Assembly (NCBI GenBank): GCA_014529385.2
Contig: CM043953.1
Location: 85,322,342-85,386,341, forward strand
Reading direction: 5' to 3'
Length of the DNA: 64,000 nt
DNA from: Adiantum capillus-veneris
Lineage: Eukaryota; Streptophyta; Polypodiopsida; Polypodiales; Pteridaceae
Every line of letters starts with the position of its first letter. Positions within the stretch are counted from its first letter, which is position 1. Below are positions 43,163 to 57,540 of the stretch, piece after piece. The notes beneath the pieces are model-generated. The model did not search any database and was not told the origin of the DNA. It saw only the letters and a list, made by a program, of their open reading frames with translations. Both the position numbers and the translations under genes were made by a program.

Positions 43163-43860
43163 AACAAATATTAACCTTTTTTGGTATCTTGGGGGGCATA
43201 CAAGGCTAGAAAATGCCAAAAAGGGGGGTGGCCACAAGGGCGCACAGATGGCCTAGACAGAAGTTCTGGATGGCTAATTTGTGAGCCCTTGTGGCCACCC
43301 CCTTTTGGGCATTTTCTGGCCTTGTTTGCCCCCTAGGATACCAAAAAATGTTAATATTTAGTGAAACCTGATGTTTATGTAACTTGAGAATATAAATTCC
43401 ACTTATTTTCACTCATATGATTTTTATATTGTCCCCAAAATGACTTGACCTTTTGGTTTCTTTAAGTATTAAATTAAGTTGAATGGAGTGATCATGTGCA
43501 TGAAAAGTTAAATTTACGGTTTATATCACCAATTTTAGGGTCTTGAAGTGCAAAAAAGGCCAAACAATGCCAAAATGAGGGTGTCCACAAAGGCGCTTAG
43601 ATGAGCCATCAAGGACTTCTATCTAGGCCACTTGTGCGCTCTTGTGGTCACCCCCTTTTTGACATTTTCTATCCTTTTTTTTCCTCTAGGATACCAAAAA
43701 ATGTTAATATTTAGTGAAAGCAGATGTTTATGCAACATGACAATATAAATTCCGCTTCTTTTCATTGAGATGACTTTTATATTGTCCCCAAAATGAATTT
43801 TCCTTTTTGGCTTCTTCATTTATTAAGTTAAGTTTGAGGGAGTGATCATGTGCATCCCAC
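43163..43860. repeat. Two tandem foldback units with hairpin arms of about 90 bp
   Basis: Unit 1 contains arms at about 43,165-43,255 and 43,271-43,360. Outer AAATATTAACCTTTTTTGG pairs with CCAAAAAATGTTAATATTT, and inner GGGGGTGGCCACAAGGG pairs with CCCTTGTGGCCACCCCC. Unit 2, offset by about 350 bases, repeats the inner arms (GGGTGTCCACAAAGGCGC with GCGCTCTTGTGGTCACCCCC), but its outer left arm is worn. Both are followed by the same downstream flank (GTGAAA..., TTTTATATTGTCCCCAAAATGA, GAGTGATCATGTGCAT). These look like duplicated foldback or miniature inverted-repeat elements together with flank. Confidence 0.8.
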
Positions 43861-44570
43861 TTATGCTAAGTTGTTGCTTTAAGCAAAAAGGACGTCGCTT
43901 ATTGAAACACATCACCAATTTCAGTAATTTACAAGATTGATAGATCACATTGAAAAGAACGTACAAGATAGAGAGGCAATTCAAAATATACTTTATTACT
44001 TCTAAAAAGTCCATTTTACATCATACATATGAGGAGCTCATAGTTTTATCTGCCATTTCCTGGCACCTCTCTTGGCCATAAGGAAACTCCCCATCCAAGA
44101 GGGAGTGCACTATCACCTAAGGTTCAGTTGAGCCAACAAAAGAGTGTATCCCTATCTAGGCAAGCACTTTGTCATGGAAGCTAGTGCCAAATGATGTGCA
44201 TATAAATGATCTACGCGCTAGGAACACAAGATGCGCAGTTTGAGAAATGGTGCACAAATACAAAACCTTGCTCAGAGCTTTCAATGACCATGTCATGAAA
44301 TGGACTTGGGGAGAAAATTTATTAGTACAATGGCAACATTGCCAGGCGGGAGGTGTCCTATGTAATGTGCAAGGGTATACTGAGGTCCAAAGGCCACCGT
44401 CCTTGCTGCAAACTCATGAACCTCCAGGACATCCTGTCATAAACCAGTCAAGTGTAAGAAAACAGGCAATCAAGGGCTGAAAAAACAACATGGAAATTAG
44501 GATAGAGATTGACTCTTGTTCCTTGTCCTCCTCCTCACTATTTCCCTTTCCACCCAAGTCGACGCTTGAT
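43861..44570. other. Non-coding, nothing recognised
   Basis: No supported gene; the short frames are isolated. Confidence 0.4.
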
Positions 44571-44571
44571 T

Positions 44572-47390
44572 TCATCTCATGTACGAGCTTTGGATCATCA
44601 GAGGGGGGTTCTGCAGTGGAGTAGACATCCTAGCGGCCTCAATCTTGGGTTGCTTATTCCTCGTCCTTGTGCAGCTACTTTGCTTCCAAGACCTACGCAC
44701 GCACAACTGCAATAGTGTTAGTAACAAAGTCCCCAAGTGGCAAGAGATTTCTTTAAAGGGCATTTGGTGCATTGGCTAAGGAAAATTGGGCACTGGTGCA
44801 TAGCATGCTCAATCATTCATCCATGTGCAAACCAAAATCTTTCTCACGTCATGCATAAAGACATATTCCTTCCCATCCACTAACACTCAGGAGAAGTGAC
44901 TGATTTCTACCTCTGGGATAGCCTCATCTGTCACCAATGGTGTATCCACTCGAGTGTCACTAGGGCCAGCCACAACGATGGATTTCTCAACCACCTCCTG
45001 GAGCCCCCTGGGGTACTCGAGCCAAAATGCCTGTCATTCTGCTGCAAGGTTCATCGGGACACCCTTCATTCTCCTTGGCATCCTTGATAGAGGACCCAAC
45101 CTGAAGGTGTGGGAGATGGAGCTTCTCCAAATTAGGTTCCTCACTCACGAAGAAGATGAATGTTGTCAGCAAAGAAAGGTACTCCACCCCCAACTTGCGC
45201 TTCTTGAGCACTGACACCCGTGGGGCTTGCTCGTCCAAGAAATGTCTTGCATCAATGGAAATTTCTTGGAACCATCTCAACTTCTTGGAGAATGGGCAAT
45301 CAGCTTTGTGTATGTAGTGCAAGATATAGCAAGACACCCAGATCCCTGCATGTGGGGAGATAGATTCATGATATTTTTATGATGTGCTCCCATTAATGTT
45401 GAAATCTTGGAAAATGCATCCATGTGAAGGGAAATTGTGGCATCAAGGTTGGGGAGATGAGTAAAGAATGTGTGGAGGTCCAACTTCCCTTTGTAGTTGA
45501 TGTCCTTAAGGAAGAGGGTGAAGCGTGACAAAGGGGTGGATGTGGGTGCATATGCAGAGGCTGTGGAGGCATCCATATCTACTGCGGGGTGAAAACAGAG
45601 AGTGGAGGAGCTCAAGGGTTGAAAAAGTGAAATGTTTGAATGAGTTGTGCAGTCCCCCTTTATAATGGTCCTTTTTTTAAAGAAGGCACTCCCCCCCACC
45701 CCCCCCCCAAAAAAAAGGCACTTTGACAAAAAATGAACTTTCATCTCAATGTGAAAAATTATATTCAAAGTCTTAAATTTGCTAAAGCAAATCATATTGA
45801 TTACATAGGGGATTATTTCCAAAACTGCAAGAGTTATAAAGCTATAAGAGCGATATCATAGCTCCATCCATGCCCCAATCCTCCTCAACCTTCAATAATA
45901 TTATCTTCCCAATGTGCGGACATTCATTACAATAAATAGCCAATGATCATCAAACTATGATGGAGTGAGATGTGGTGGAAGTATTCTCACCTTTTGACCT
46001 TGTAAACAAAATTGTGCTTGTTGAAGGTCCTCAAAACCCATAATAGCCAAATGTTCTCGCATATTATTGAGAATCCAATTCTTGTTCACTTGGACAACCT
46101 CCAAAGCATTGTTGGGCATCCTCATTGCAATGTCAAAGCTTGCAATAGTGCCATCTACCCTTTTAAAGGAGTCCACACTCCAAGCTTGCACATCAAGCGA
46201 TCATAGTGAAATCATATGTACAAGGAGGTGCAAGATTTTAAATAGTGCATCCCAATATCTGAAGCTCCAACCTTACAACGGTACATATGCCCATTGTACA
46301 TGTCCTCCATAAAATCCCAGTTCTCTTCTAAAAGCTTCCTAAATCCTCATAATGCACATATTTACATACAAGCATTGTGGTAGTCTCCACGAATTAGAAA
46401 TCTTTAAAAATATACACGAAACCATAAATATGCAAACACCAACTCAAGCCCACATACCTAGAAGCTTTAGAATATTTCAAGGGGTTTTGGTCATCTATTA
46501 TCCTTTTGCTTGAAAGATGCTACCAACCACAAATCCGGTTGTGGCCACTCCATATAGGAAGATACTTTGATGGGCTCAAGATTTTCAAGATCTTGTGTAG
46601 AAATAGGCACAATATAGGAGTGAGAATAGAAGAAAATCCTTCTTTGAACGAGTTTGGTTGGGCAAAGATGTGAAACAATTGTTTCTACAATATCCACATG
46701 TATAGCAATGAATGTGTAGGAGAGACTGTGTAGTGGATGCTCCTCCACCAATGTGGATGGAAATATGACTATAAATGGATGACATATCTTAAGTATGAAT
46801 CCATAATAGCATTCCACTGTGATTTCACACCTAGCTTTGTATTCTCAAAACATGTACTTACAATGTGTTGGAAATTGAGTTGGTTGTTGCAATTGCATGC
46901 TTGACATTGAGAAAACATGTTGCACAATGGCTACGTCCCCTTGTCTTTGCGATTCTTGAAGCCAAGGAGCTTTCCTTTCCAATGATGATCCAAGTTTGCA
47001 CAATTTTGCACACGATGAGGGCCAATAGAAGATGGCTACATGTATACCCATACACCTTTTGTGAACTCTTGTGGCACCCATTCATCATCTATACCTCTTG
47101 TTTTGTGGCATGCAAGTCTTGTGACCTCATCCTTTGGCCTCCTTTTTGGAGTAGAGCTCTCCATGGATGAGCAAACAAAATGAGAGGAGGAGCAGGACCT
47201 TACCTGTTGCTACAATAATGTAGGTGGGATAAGTGAATGAGTTTTCTTGGTGTGCCAATGGGAGGTGGTAGTGACATAGGGGGGGAGGAGTGTTGTGGAA
47301 ATCGAGATAGGTAAAGGTTTTAACCCTTGCTTGGTGTGGCAATGGGGGGTGGTAGGGGAGGAGAGAGGAGCTTCCTTGCTGCATCAATGG
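44572..47390 (-). other. Series of short minus-strand frames, possible relic gene
   Basis: Minus-strand frames at 46,491-47,081, 45,955-46,191, 45,277-45,822 and 44,987-45,337 could be read as successive pieces of one old gene. Examples are LSRFTLFLKDINYKGKLDLH and AKENEGCPDEPCSRM. I recognise no domain, and plus-strand frames of similar length overlap. A C-rich and A-rich run interrupts the 45,277-45,822 frame region near 45,690-45,716. I regard coding origin as possible but unproven. Confidence 0.2.
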
Positions 47391-48679
47391 AGATGGTGTA
47401 GAGAGAGAGTGTTGAAGTAGAGGGTGATTGTGATGGTTGCAACCAAGGAGGGGTTGGAAAAGGGGTTCTAAAGAGATAAAATCACTTTTTAACTGAGGAA
47501 TAGTTTTGGGGGGGCTTTGGATCGCAAAATTTATTGAAAATTTTTGAATTTTATGATTTTTGGGTGCACTTTTGGCTTTTGGAGGTCAAACAATGCTTTT
47601 TAACCATAAAGTATGTTTAGGGGAGTTTTAAGAAGATAAGATTTGAGTTTTGAAAATTTTCAAAATTTTCAAAATTTTGGGATTTTTTCAAAACTGGATA
47701 AAAAAGGAGGGAAGTTAGAGGGTCCAGGTGGCCTACCACCCCCTCTCCCCACATTCTCACTAGGTAAGAGGTCATCATGAAGTGTAAGACTACTTTGTTC
47801 CCTACTTTTTTGAGGACATAGAGTGTTTCCACTACTCTCTTCTCATTGGCTGGCCTCAAATTAACCTTAATCTCAATGGGCCCCTAGAGGGTTCATATTT
47901 TTGTAATGATAACTTTAATAATACTAGAGAAAAAAAGAACTAAAACATTCTAAAATAGAAAATGGTGGAAAAGACCTTATAAATGCACACTTGCAAGGGT
48001 ATACAATAGTTTGCATGCTTCTTTCAAATGCTTGAAATGTATTCTTGGTTCGACATGTTTGGAATATTTTTTTTCTAGTATCATAGTACTACCTTGGGAA
48101 GGTGTATTTACCAAACGGTTGAGTGGAAGAGTGGATTTTGGAGGGTTAGTTTGTTTGCCAAAATGTTGAGCCCAATTTTATGGTAACAATGAAATTAACT
48201 CAAGAATTTGATCTACAGAGTGGACATCAAACTTGGGAATGAGGGATTCATGTAGTTAGTAAATACATTCATCTTAAGGGAGCGCATTGGTGGCTATTCT
48301 CAGTCATAACCAAGAAAAAGTGCACTAGTGATCTTGAACCAAGGGTGAATTATAGAACTCTCATCAGTTGACCCTAGAAGGTAGAGTTCAAATTTAGTCT
48401 GATTGCTTTGTTTGGAAAGTTTTGAATCAGTAAGGAAAGCTATTTTGGGACTAATAGATCCATATGAGATAAAAAAATTGCTATCACCCCCTTGATTTGG
48501 CATCAAAGAGTAGGATGAGTCTTGTCTTGATGTCAGCCTCAAGCAAGAGGAATGCCACAAATTGTTGTGCACTTATTTGGAAATGGTTCAACCAGCGGTC
48601 CTTGATATGGCCCTTGCATTGGCACAAGAAAACACTAAGACTATCGAGAAATGAATAGAAAGAAATATTCCAGTAACTC
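47391..48679. other. Non-coding, nothing recognised
   Basis: AT-rich; short frames only (for example minus 47,617-47,859 and 48,300-48,572) with no motif. Confidence 0.4.
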
Positions 48680-49159
48680 TTGGATCACCAAACATATTTT
48701 GAACTGCAAAAATCAAATTTTAGCAATGTTGAAGATCCCGTTCTATCGAGTGTACGCAACACTTTAACTCAAATCAAGGTCCCGCACTCACCAAGTGAGC
48801 TTTTTGTGAAGAGAACACCTTTTACAATGATCTTGAACAATAGTGTAGGTGTGACCTCACGAAACCAATCTACAATTGCTAGTGTCCTAGTTATCCATCG
48901 AGGAAATCTAGTTGCTGCAAGTTCAAGGCTGGATAATAAAGATGAGGATGGATTGTTTTCATTGAGTGCATGTGAGAGACAATTGCCTCAAGGAGACGTT
49001 ATCACCAATGAAACAATAGATTTGGTGTATGCATTTTGGACATTAGAGACTATAGTTTCACTTAATAAGAATGACATGCAAAAAGAGAACTGTAAGGAAA
49101 AACATCGTCAAACATCCTATGGATCTACTCGACGACTCCGAGTTACCAACAACTCTTAG
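48680..49159 (+). CDS. Hypothetical open frame, 159 codons
   Basis: The frame is the longest in this part of the window and has a mixed, non-repetitive composition (MDHQTYFELQKSNFSNVEDP at the start, GSTRRLRVTNNS at the end). No signal peptide, membrane segment or known motif is seen. Codons upstream of the ATG are also partly open, so it could be an internal exon or a relic. It lies directly before the GTACCAAA-rich zone. It may be chance. Confidence 0.2.
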   Translation: MDHQTYFELQKSNFSNVEDPVLSSVRNTLTQIKVPHSPSELFVKRTPFTMILNNSVGVTSRNQSTIASVLVIHRGNLVAASSRLDNKDEDGLFSLSACERQLPQGDVITNETIDLVYAFWTLETIVSLNKNDMQKENCKEKHRQTSYGSTRRLRVTNNS

Positions 49160-49179
49160 CAATTGTAATTTTTTTTGGT

Positions 49180-50480
49180 AATCCTTAAGGCTGAGTCGAT
49201 CAATACAATATCAAATTTGGTAGTCTGTTATATGCTCATGCTATATGACAGTGGGTGTGTACAGTACCTTACAAAGGTTATATAGAGTACCAATGCTTCC
49301 TATGTAGTTCCAAATCTATCTTGCATAAAAGAAAAGCCCTTGTGCAGTACCAAATTTGGTATTTAATTGTATACTAGTAATTACAAAGCCTATGTACTAA
49401 AGCCTTTGCATAGTACCTTTTCCTTCCCTAGAGGCGCCAATGCCAACCTATAGAGTACAAAATCCTCACTCTAGTTTACCCAAGCCTAATTTTCTAGTAC
49501 CAAAATCTTTGTGCAATACCAAACCTACTTGCTGTATTGTACCAAAGAATTCTCGGTTATCACAATAGCATTTGCAAGATACCCATATGTATACTCTTCT
49601 GCATGGACTTCGACTATGAGTCAAAAGTAAACATACAATACCAATTTTGAATTTTTGTTATATGGAATTAGTCCTTCACAATACCAAAGGTCTTTGTATA
49701 GTACGCAAGCCATTGTAAACCACCAAATGTGGTAATCTCCTGGATGCCAATGGTTGTATATAGTACCAAGATCCTAAAGACAATACCAAAAACTATCCAA
49801 TTTGGTACTCTCTTGAATACCAATGGTTGTACATAGTACCAAAAGCCTAAAGACAATACAAAATATGGAAATAGTTTATAACAGTACCAAAGATTACATG
49901 AATAGTACCCAAGCATCTTTGAACTACCCAATTTGGTACTCTCTTGCATGCCAAAGGTTGTACATAATACCAAAAGCCTAAAGACAGTACCAAGTATGGG
50001 AGAACCCACTTTGCTATATATTGTTTTTTATTGTACCAAAGAAGTCAGTTCTTAACTTGTCGTGCTTTTTGTGCTAGTTAGCACTTTCAAGTTAGCACAT
50101 CTTCAAAAAGTTGGGCGTCCGGTAATTTTTTTACAAATAATATCAAAATTTGTCGGACGTTGTACATTTGGATTCCTTGTTTCAAGTGCTTTCTATTGAT
50201 ATATCATATGTCATAGATCTTGGAGATGTAGCTCAAGTTATTGTACTAGTTAGCATATGTCAAAATTGTGCTAGTTAGCATTGTCAGGGACATGAAAAAG
50301 CATTACAGGTTAACATGCTTTCACCCAGAAATGAATCATTTCAGTTACCCACTACGACATTTTGGTACTCTATATTTTTAAATTTTGGTAGACTACCAAA
50401 GATGGTTCTATAGTACCATATTTGGTACTATCTACAACCAATTTTGGCACTACTACACGATTGGTATTTTACCATCTGCA
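49180..50480. repeat. Zone dense in GTACCAAA/TTTGGTAC motifs
   Basis: The 8-mer GTACCAAA, its complement and one-base variants recur dozens of times over 1.3 kb in both orientations, for example TAGTACCAAATTTGGTACT-like pairs. Three longer direct units sit at about 49,727-49,785, 49,798-49,870 and 49,920-50,000, sharing TGCCAA(T/A)GGTTGTA, TAGTACCAA and CCTAAAGACA. No gene is visible inside. Confidence 0.75.
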
Positions 50481-50591
50481 TGAAGTTGTAATTGTTTAAC
50501 CTTCTTCCTTTTGGTGCCATAGGTTAAGTTACACCAAAGATTCAACAAGGCTCATCCTACAGTGGGAGTGTCTCTTAGATAATTTGAGGCA

Positions 50592-51150
50592 TTAAAGCCA
50601 TACTTTGTTCAAAATTTGGAAGAGTGGTATATTGGCTATTGTATATCCCATGTGCACATGCTCTATTTCAAAGAGGCTTTTAATCAAATGCAAAAGAACA
50701 AGTTTGGGTGTCACAGGAAAGGCCACCTTTGCAATTTTTCCATATGTTATAGAAATGAAGACATAGGAAAGTGTTTTGCAAACCAAGTAGTATGTCAGCA
50801 AATCACTAGTATGTGGGAATCCATCATGTGCACAAAACCTCCAAATAGTAAATATCATGCCAAGGAATGCTTGATGGGGGATTGCTCACAATGTGGTGTA
50901 TGAAAGTTGACATTTTTTCCCAATGAGATAGCAAAGGGTAGGAAGGAGGTGTGTGTGAAGGTTTTGTGGATGTTGGAATGGGACAAGTTGATGTAAGTGG
51001 GAGTGAGAAGAAGAGAAAGGACTTGATTGTGCAAAAAAATAAATGTACGGTTTTTTTGAGCCTATTTTCAAGCCACCTAACAAGCTTCATCAAATTTTTT
51101 CTGCTAGTAAGCCCAACAATTCAAGGATTGTTTGCAACACCTTAATAATA
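50592..51150 (+). pseudogene. Decayed Cys-rich coding segment of unknown family
   Basis: The 50,616-50,903 frame includes EEWYIGYCISHVHMLYFKEA, then CHRKGHLCNFSIC, and ends with KYHAKECLMGDCSQCGV. The spacing of the Cys residues (CLMGDCSQC) looks like a metal-binding module. After a stop, further frames give SHLTSFIKFFLLVS, which could be the next part. The upstream start is unclear. It resembles transposon-associated proteins I have seen in plants and animals, but I cannot assign a named family. Possibly related to the relic at 40,880-41,830. Confidence 0.3.
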
Positions 51151-51632
51151 AAGTGTCTGGAACTTTAGAGACATTTTGGTAGTTCCAAATCAGAATGGAT
51201 CCCATTTGATTGGGAATTCTATTAATTTGGGACTTAGTGAATTATGCATTCTTTCTCTATTTTGTCTTTTCAAGGAACCAAAATAAGCCTTACGAAGAAC
51301 AAGCACCTATACTCTATGTGGGAGTTTTTTTCTCATGCTATGGTAAGGAAATTGATGTAAATCAATGAAAATATCTTTCAATTATGGGCTTTAGAAACAC
51401 CTTCTTATGAGTTTTGTGGCCGAGGTTCCTTGTGGCTCCAACTCATACTTGCTTAGAAAAGCTAAAATTTAAATGAATTGGGAGTCTTCTAGACTCTCCT
51501 TAACCAATTTCAAGCCCCAATATTTAGTCGTATGGTCAAAACTTGGGGCTTCAGTTATTCTAGAGACAATCTTCTCATCAAAAATATGTAATGTATCTCA
51601 TACACTTGAGTGGATATACAATTAATGCCAAA

Positions 51633-51684
<52 letters not shown>

Positions 51685-52114
51685 ATTATCGTCCTTGGAG
51701 GCCAAGTATGACCTATGGGAGCAAAGTTACATGTGATGTAGTATGTGTATGAATGATGAGTGATTCTCGATGCTCCAAAATTGTGGTGATGAGAGTCGCA
51801 ATGGAGATCCAACAGTGTGGCTAGGAAAGGAAATTGTGTAGGTCTATGTCATGGATAAAAATGTGAGAGAAGCATGTTTGGATGTGAGAAAAAGCTAAGC
51901 ACTCTAGTAGTGTGTGGTACTCAGACTCTCAAACTTGCAATGATCATAATATGCACAATCAATTTGACTCTTCTCCGATGCCTCAATGCCCCGTCTTGCA
52001 TCAAAGGGAATGGGAGCTAAGCCAAATGGACAAGGGAATAGGCTCAAGCATGTAAGTGTGAGTACGGTTTTCTCTTTCAATGATACAAGATGGGTTTGTG
52101 TGGCCTAGTTAGCA
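51151..52114. other. Non-coding with a (GA)n tract at about 51,632-51,680
   Basis: No gene recognised. The microsatellite has about 24 GA units. Confidence 0.5.
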
Positions 52115-53062
52115 GACAAATGTGCCTGGTGTAAAACATGCAAGGAATGTCAAAAGGCAGAGGATAGGAGGCTCACATTTGAGCCACAGACTCCTATAAT
52201 CTCTTATGAGGCATTTGAGAAATGGGGAATTGATGCCATTGGGACTTTACGAAGGATCCAATCAGTTAAATTGTATATCATCATGGGTGTGGATTACATG
52301 ACAAGGTGGACTGAAGTAGTTGCTACCACCTAGATTACAACTAAGGAACTGGCTAAGTTTGTATTTGAAAACATTTGTTTCCATTTTGGCACTCATCCTG
52401 AATTTTTTTTATAGGGGACTAGATTTTAGAGGAGACCTAGTAGGAGAGTTGATGGAGAAGCTGGGTATCTCACGGCAACAACTCCCTACTACCCACAATG
52501 CAACAATCTGGTGAAAAGGTCGACGGTATGATCTACAAGATCATCACTAAATATGTAAAGAGTGACAAAAAGTGATTGGGACAAGCATCTTTTGGATGCA
52601 ATTTGGGCTTATCGCACTTCATTTTGCACATCCCCTTGGATCACACTATATCACTTGGTGTATGGTAAGGAGGACATTTTACCCATTGAAGTACAATTGG
52701 CTAGTCTCAAGGTGCTAGCTAGGAGAATAGAAAGCCCTAATGCTCATCTTCAAAACCACATTCTTGATCTAGAGAGGCTTCAATTAGACAAAGAAGACGC
52801 TATCAACTACTATGCAGTAGCACAGGCAGAGCAACATCGACTTACCTTCAACAAGGTACTTAAGGCAAAAGGTCTCAAGAAAGGTATGTTGGCTCTAAGG
52901 TATGATAACAAGTTTAACACTATGAAGGATAAGAAGTTTTCACCCGGATGGGAGGGGCCATTTTTCACTAATAAACACTACAAAAATGGCAATTATCGAT
53001 TGATGGATGCAAATGGCAGGCTCCACCAAACAAGTGTCAATGGGTGGAGGCTGAAGCAATAA
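52115..53062 (+). pseudogene. Integrase end of a plus-strand Tat-like gypsy element
   Basis: The order is CKTCKECQKAEDRR (second half of the HHCC zinc region), FEKWGIDAIGTL, GVDYMTRWTEVV (first core acidic residue), a damaged second catalytic region around HFGTHPEFFL, YYPQCNNLV (third region), then a long open frame 52,562-53,062. That frame contains DAIWAYRTSFCTSPW, LALRYDNKFNTMKDKKF and WEGPFF. Stops at several points in the core make it non-functional. It is clearly the same lineage as 6,339-7,412, but many substitutions separate them. The upstream pol and gag are not in the window. Confidence 0.85.
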
Positions 53063-53265
53063 TTTTTGAGGTTTGATCAAGAACCTATGATGGATATTTC
53101 TGAGGAGGGAGACTCATCCACCTCAACTCAAGAAGGATCAAGTATGGACTAGAGGCATGAATGCCTCTACTTCCAGAGGGAGGGAAAATGAGGGCTACTT
53201 TTCAAAATTTTGGTCCTCCTCTCTCTTGGTATGACCTGATGGAAAGGCTCTTCGTGGAGGAGGGA
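53063..53265 (+). other. 3' untranslated part and likely polypurine tract of the plus-strand gypsy
   Basis: The purine-rich GTGGAGGAGGGA near 53,254-53,265 is followed by CTGATGCATAAAA. This fits a polypurine tract directly before a 3' LTR that starts TGATGC. Confidence 0.4.
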
Positions 53266-54600
53266 CTGATGCATAAAAATAAGAAAAAAAATCTATGTAT
53301 TTATTTTGTACAAAGCTATGGTTCTGACACATTTGGATATTTGAAATAAGGAGAGGTAGGAACAAACACTATGAAAACAAAAAAATCAATGGATGTTGAC
53401 TCTACCTAACGATCACTACCTGACGATCACTACAGGTGAAGAATAAAAGTCAATAGTGAAAGGGAGGAGAACCTTATTCATTATGGAGTTGGAATCAACA
53501 AAATATTATCAAATTCAAGCATAACTCACTTGTGGACACAAGGCTTGGACATGAAGTCAAGAGGGGACCACCTAGAAGACTTTTGGAAGGGAAAAGACAA
53601 ACACATATTTTTGTGGGATTTTTTGTCTAATTTTTCCATTCCAAATTGGAAAAAGTTTTCAACAGCAACGTTGTAGGCGTTGAGATTATATTTTTGCCCC
53701 TAGTTTTTTCATAATTGTTTAGCTAGGGTTTGAGAGATATGGCCAAAATGGTGGAGCCTATCTGTCCACATGGGAAGAAGTCATGGCTATCCAACAACTT
53801 CACACACATAATTTCTTATAGGTTTCTCTCTAATATTTCTTGATTTTCTCCTATTTTATCAAGATTCTCTCAAATATTACAAGGAAGCTCTTGGAGTCAA
53901 GCTATGCAAAGTGACATGGAGACAAAGCTTGCCATGATAAAGGCGATTAGGAGGAAGTTGGTCAATAAGCAGGACACATGGAGCTCTCTTGTTGGGGAAT
54001 ACCCCTAGCTGAGGCTACTTTGTAATAACTCCTCTTGATCATAATCTCTTCCCTGACCACTCTCTTGGCCTATAAAGGAGCCCTTCTCTTTTGTAAACAG
54101 ACACAAAATCAAGCTCTAACATGCACGCTCTCATATGTGCATTCTTATGTATGCACCTCTACGCACATATAGTTCTACTATGACATATTATTGGGTATGG
54201 TCATTCATTTTGGTTTCTTAATGGCCAAAAGGTTGGATTTACCATGTACACATGAGCCTGTGAGATGTTGATTATGTGCAATTCCTCTCGTAAATGTTTC
54301 TATGGTGTCTATGAAGCCTATATTAATGAATCTCTAATGTGCTCTTGCTCTCCATCTCTCCCCTTCTCTCATATATTCCTTGTGCTATGTTCCAACCCCC
54401 CTACCATGCGTACTAGCCTCATTCCAAGCTAGGTGGTGCCCCTATTGTATACCTCCCATGATGAGGCTACAGTGCATAGTCTTGGTGTAGAGGCCATTGT
54501 GTCTGTTTTGCGCATCCGTCTCTTAGAAGGAGAGGCCGGGGTAAAGTGTGGGATTTGTCCACATGGACAAAATCTTTGGCATTGAATTTGTTCTTATTTT
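53266..54600 (+). other. Candidate 3' LTR of the plus-strand gypsy
   Basis: It is downstream of the integrase and tract. A good TATA context, GGCCTATAAAGGAGCCC, is at 54,067-54,083, followed after about 40 bases by an A-rich, transcript-start-like region. That arrangement is normal for a gypsy LTR. The right end was not defined, and no 5' partner exists in the window. Confidence 0.4.
54069..54080 (+). promoter_or_regulatory. TATA box in the candidate LTR
   Basis: CCTATAAAGGAG lies inside the candidate LTR, about 0.8 kb from its proposed start. This is the only strong TATA element in a position that makes sense for the plus-strand gypsy. Confidence 0.4.

Positions 54601-57540
<2,940 letters not shown>

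Noticed and set aside
45277-45822. Minus-strand frame of 181 codons as a gene
   Set aside because: It crosses a C-run/A-run (frame-sensitive), lacks a known domain, and opposing frames of similar quality overlap. It is kept only as a possible relic.
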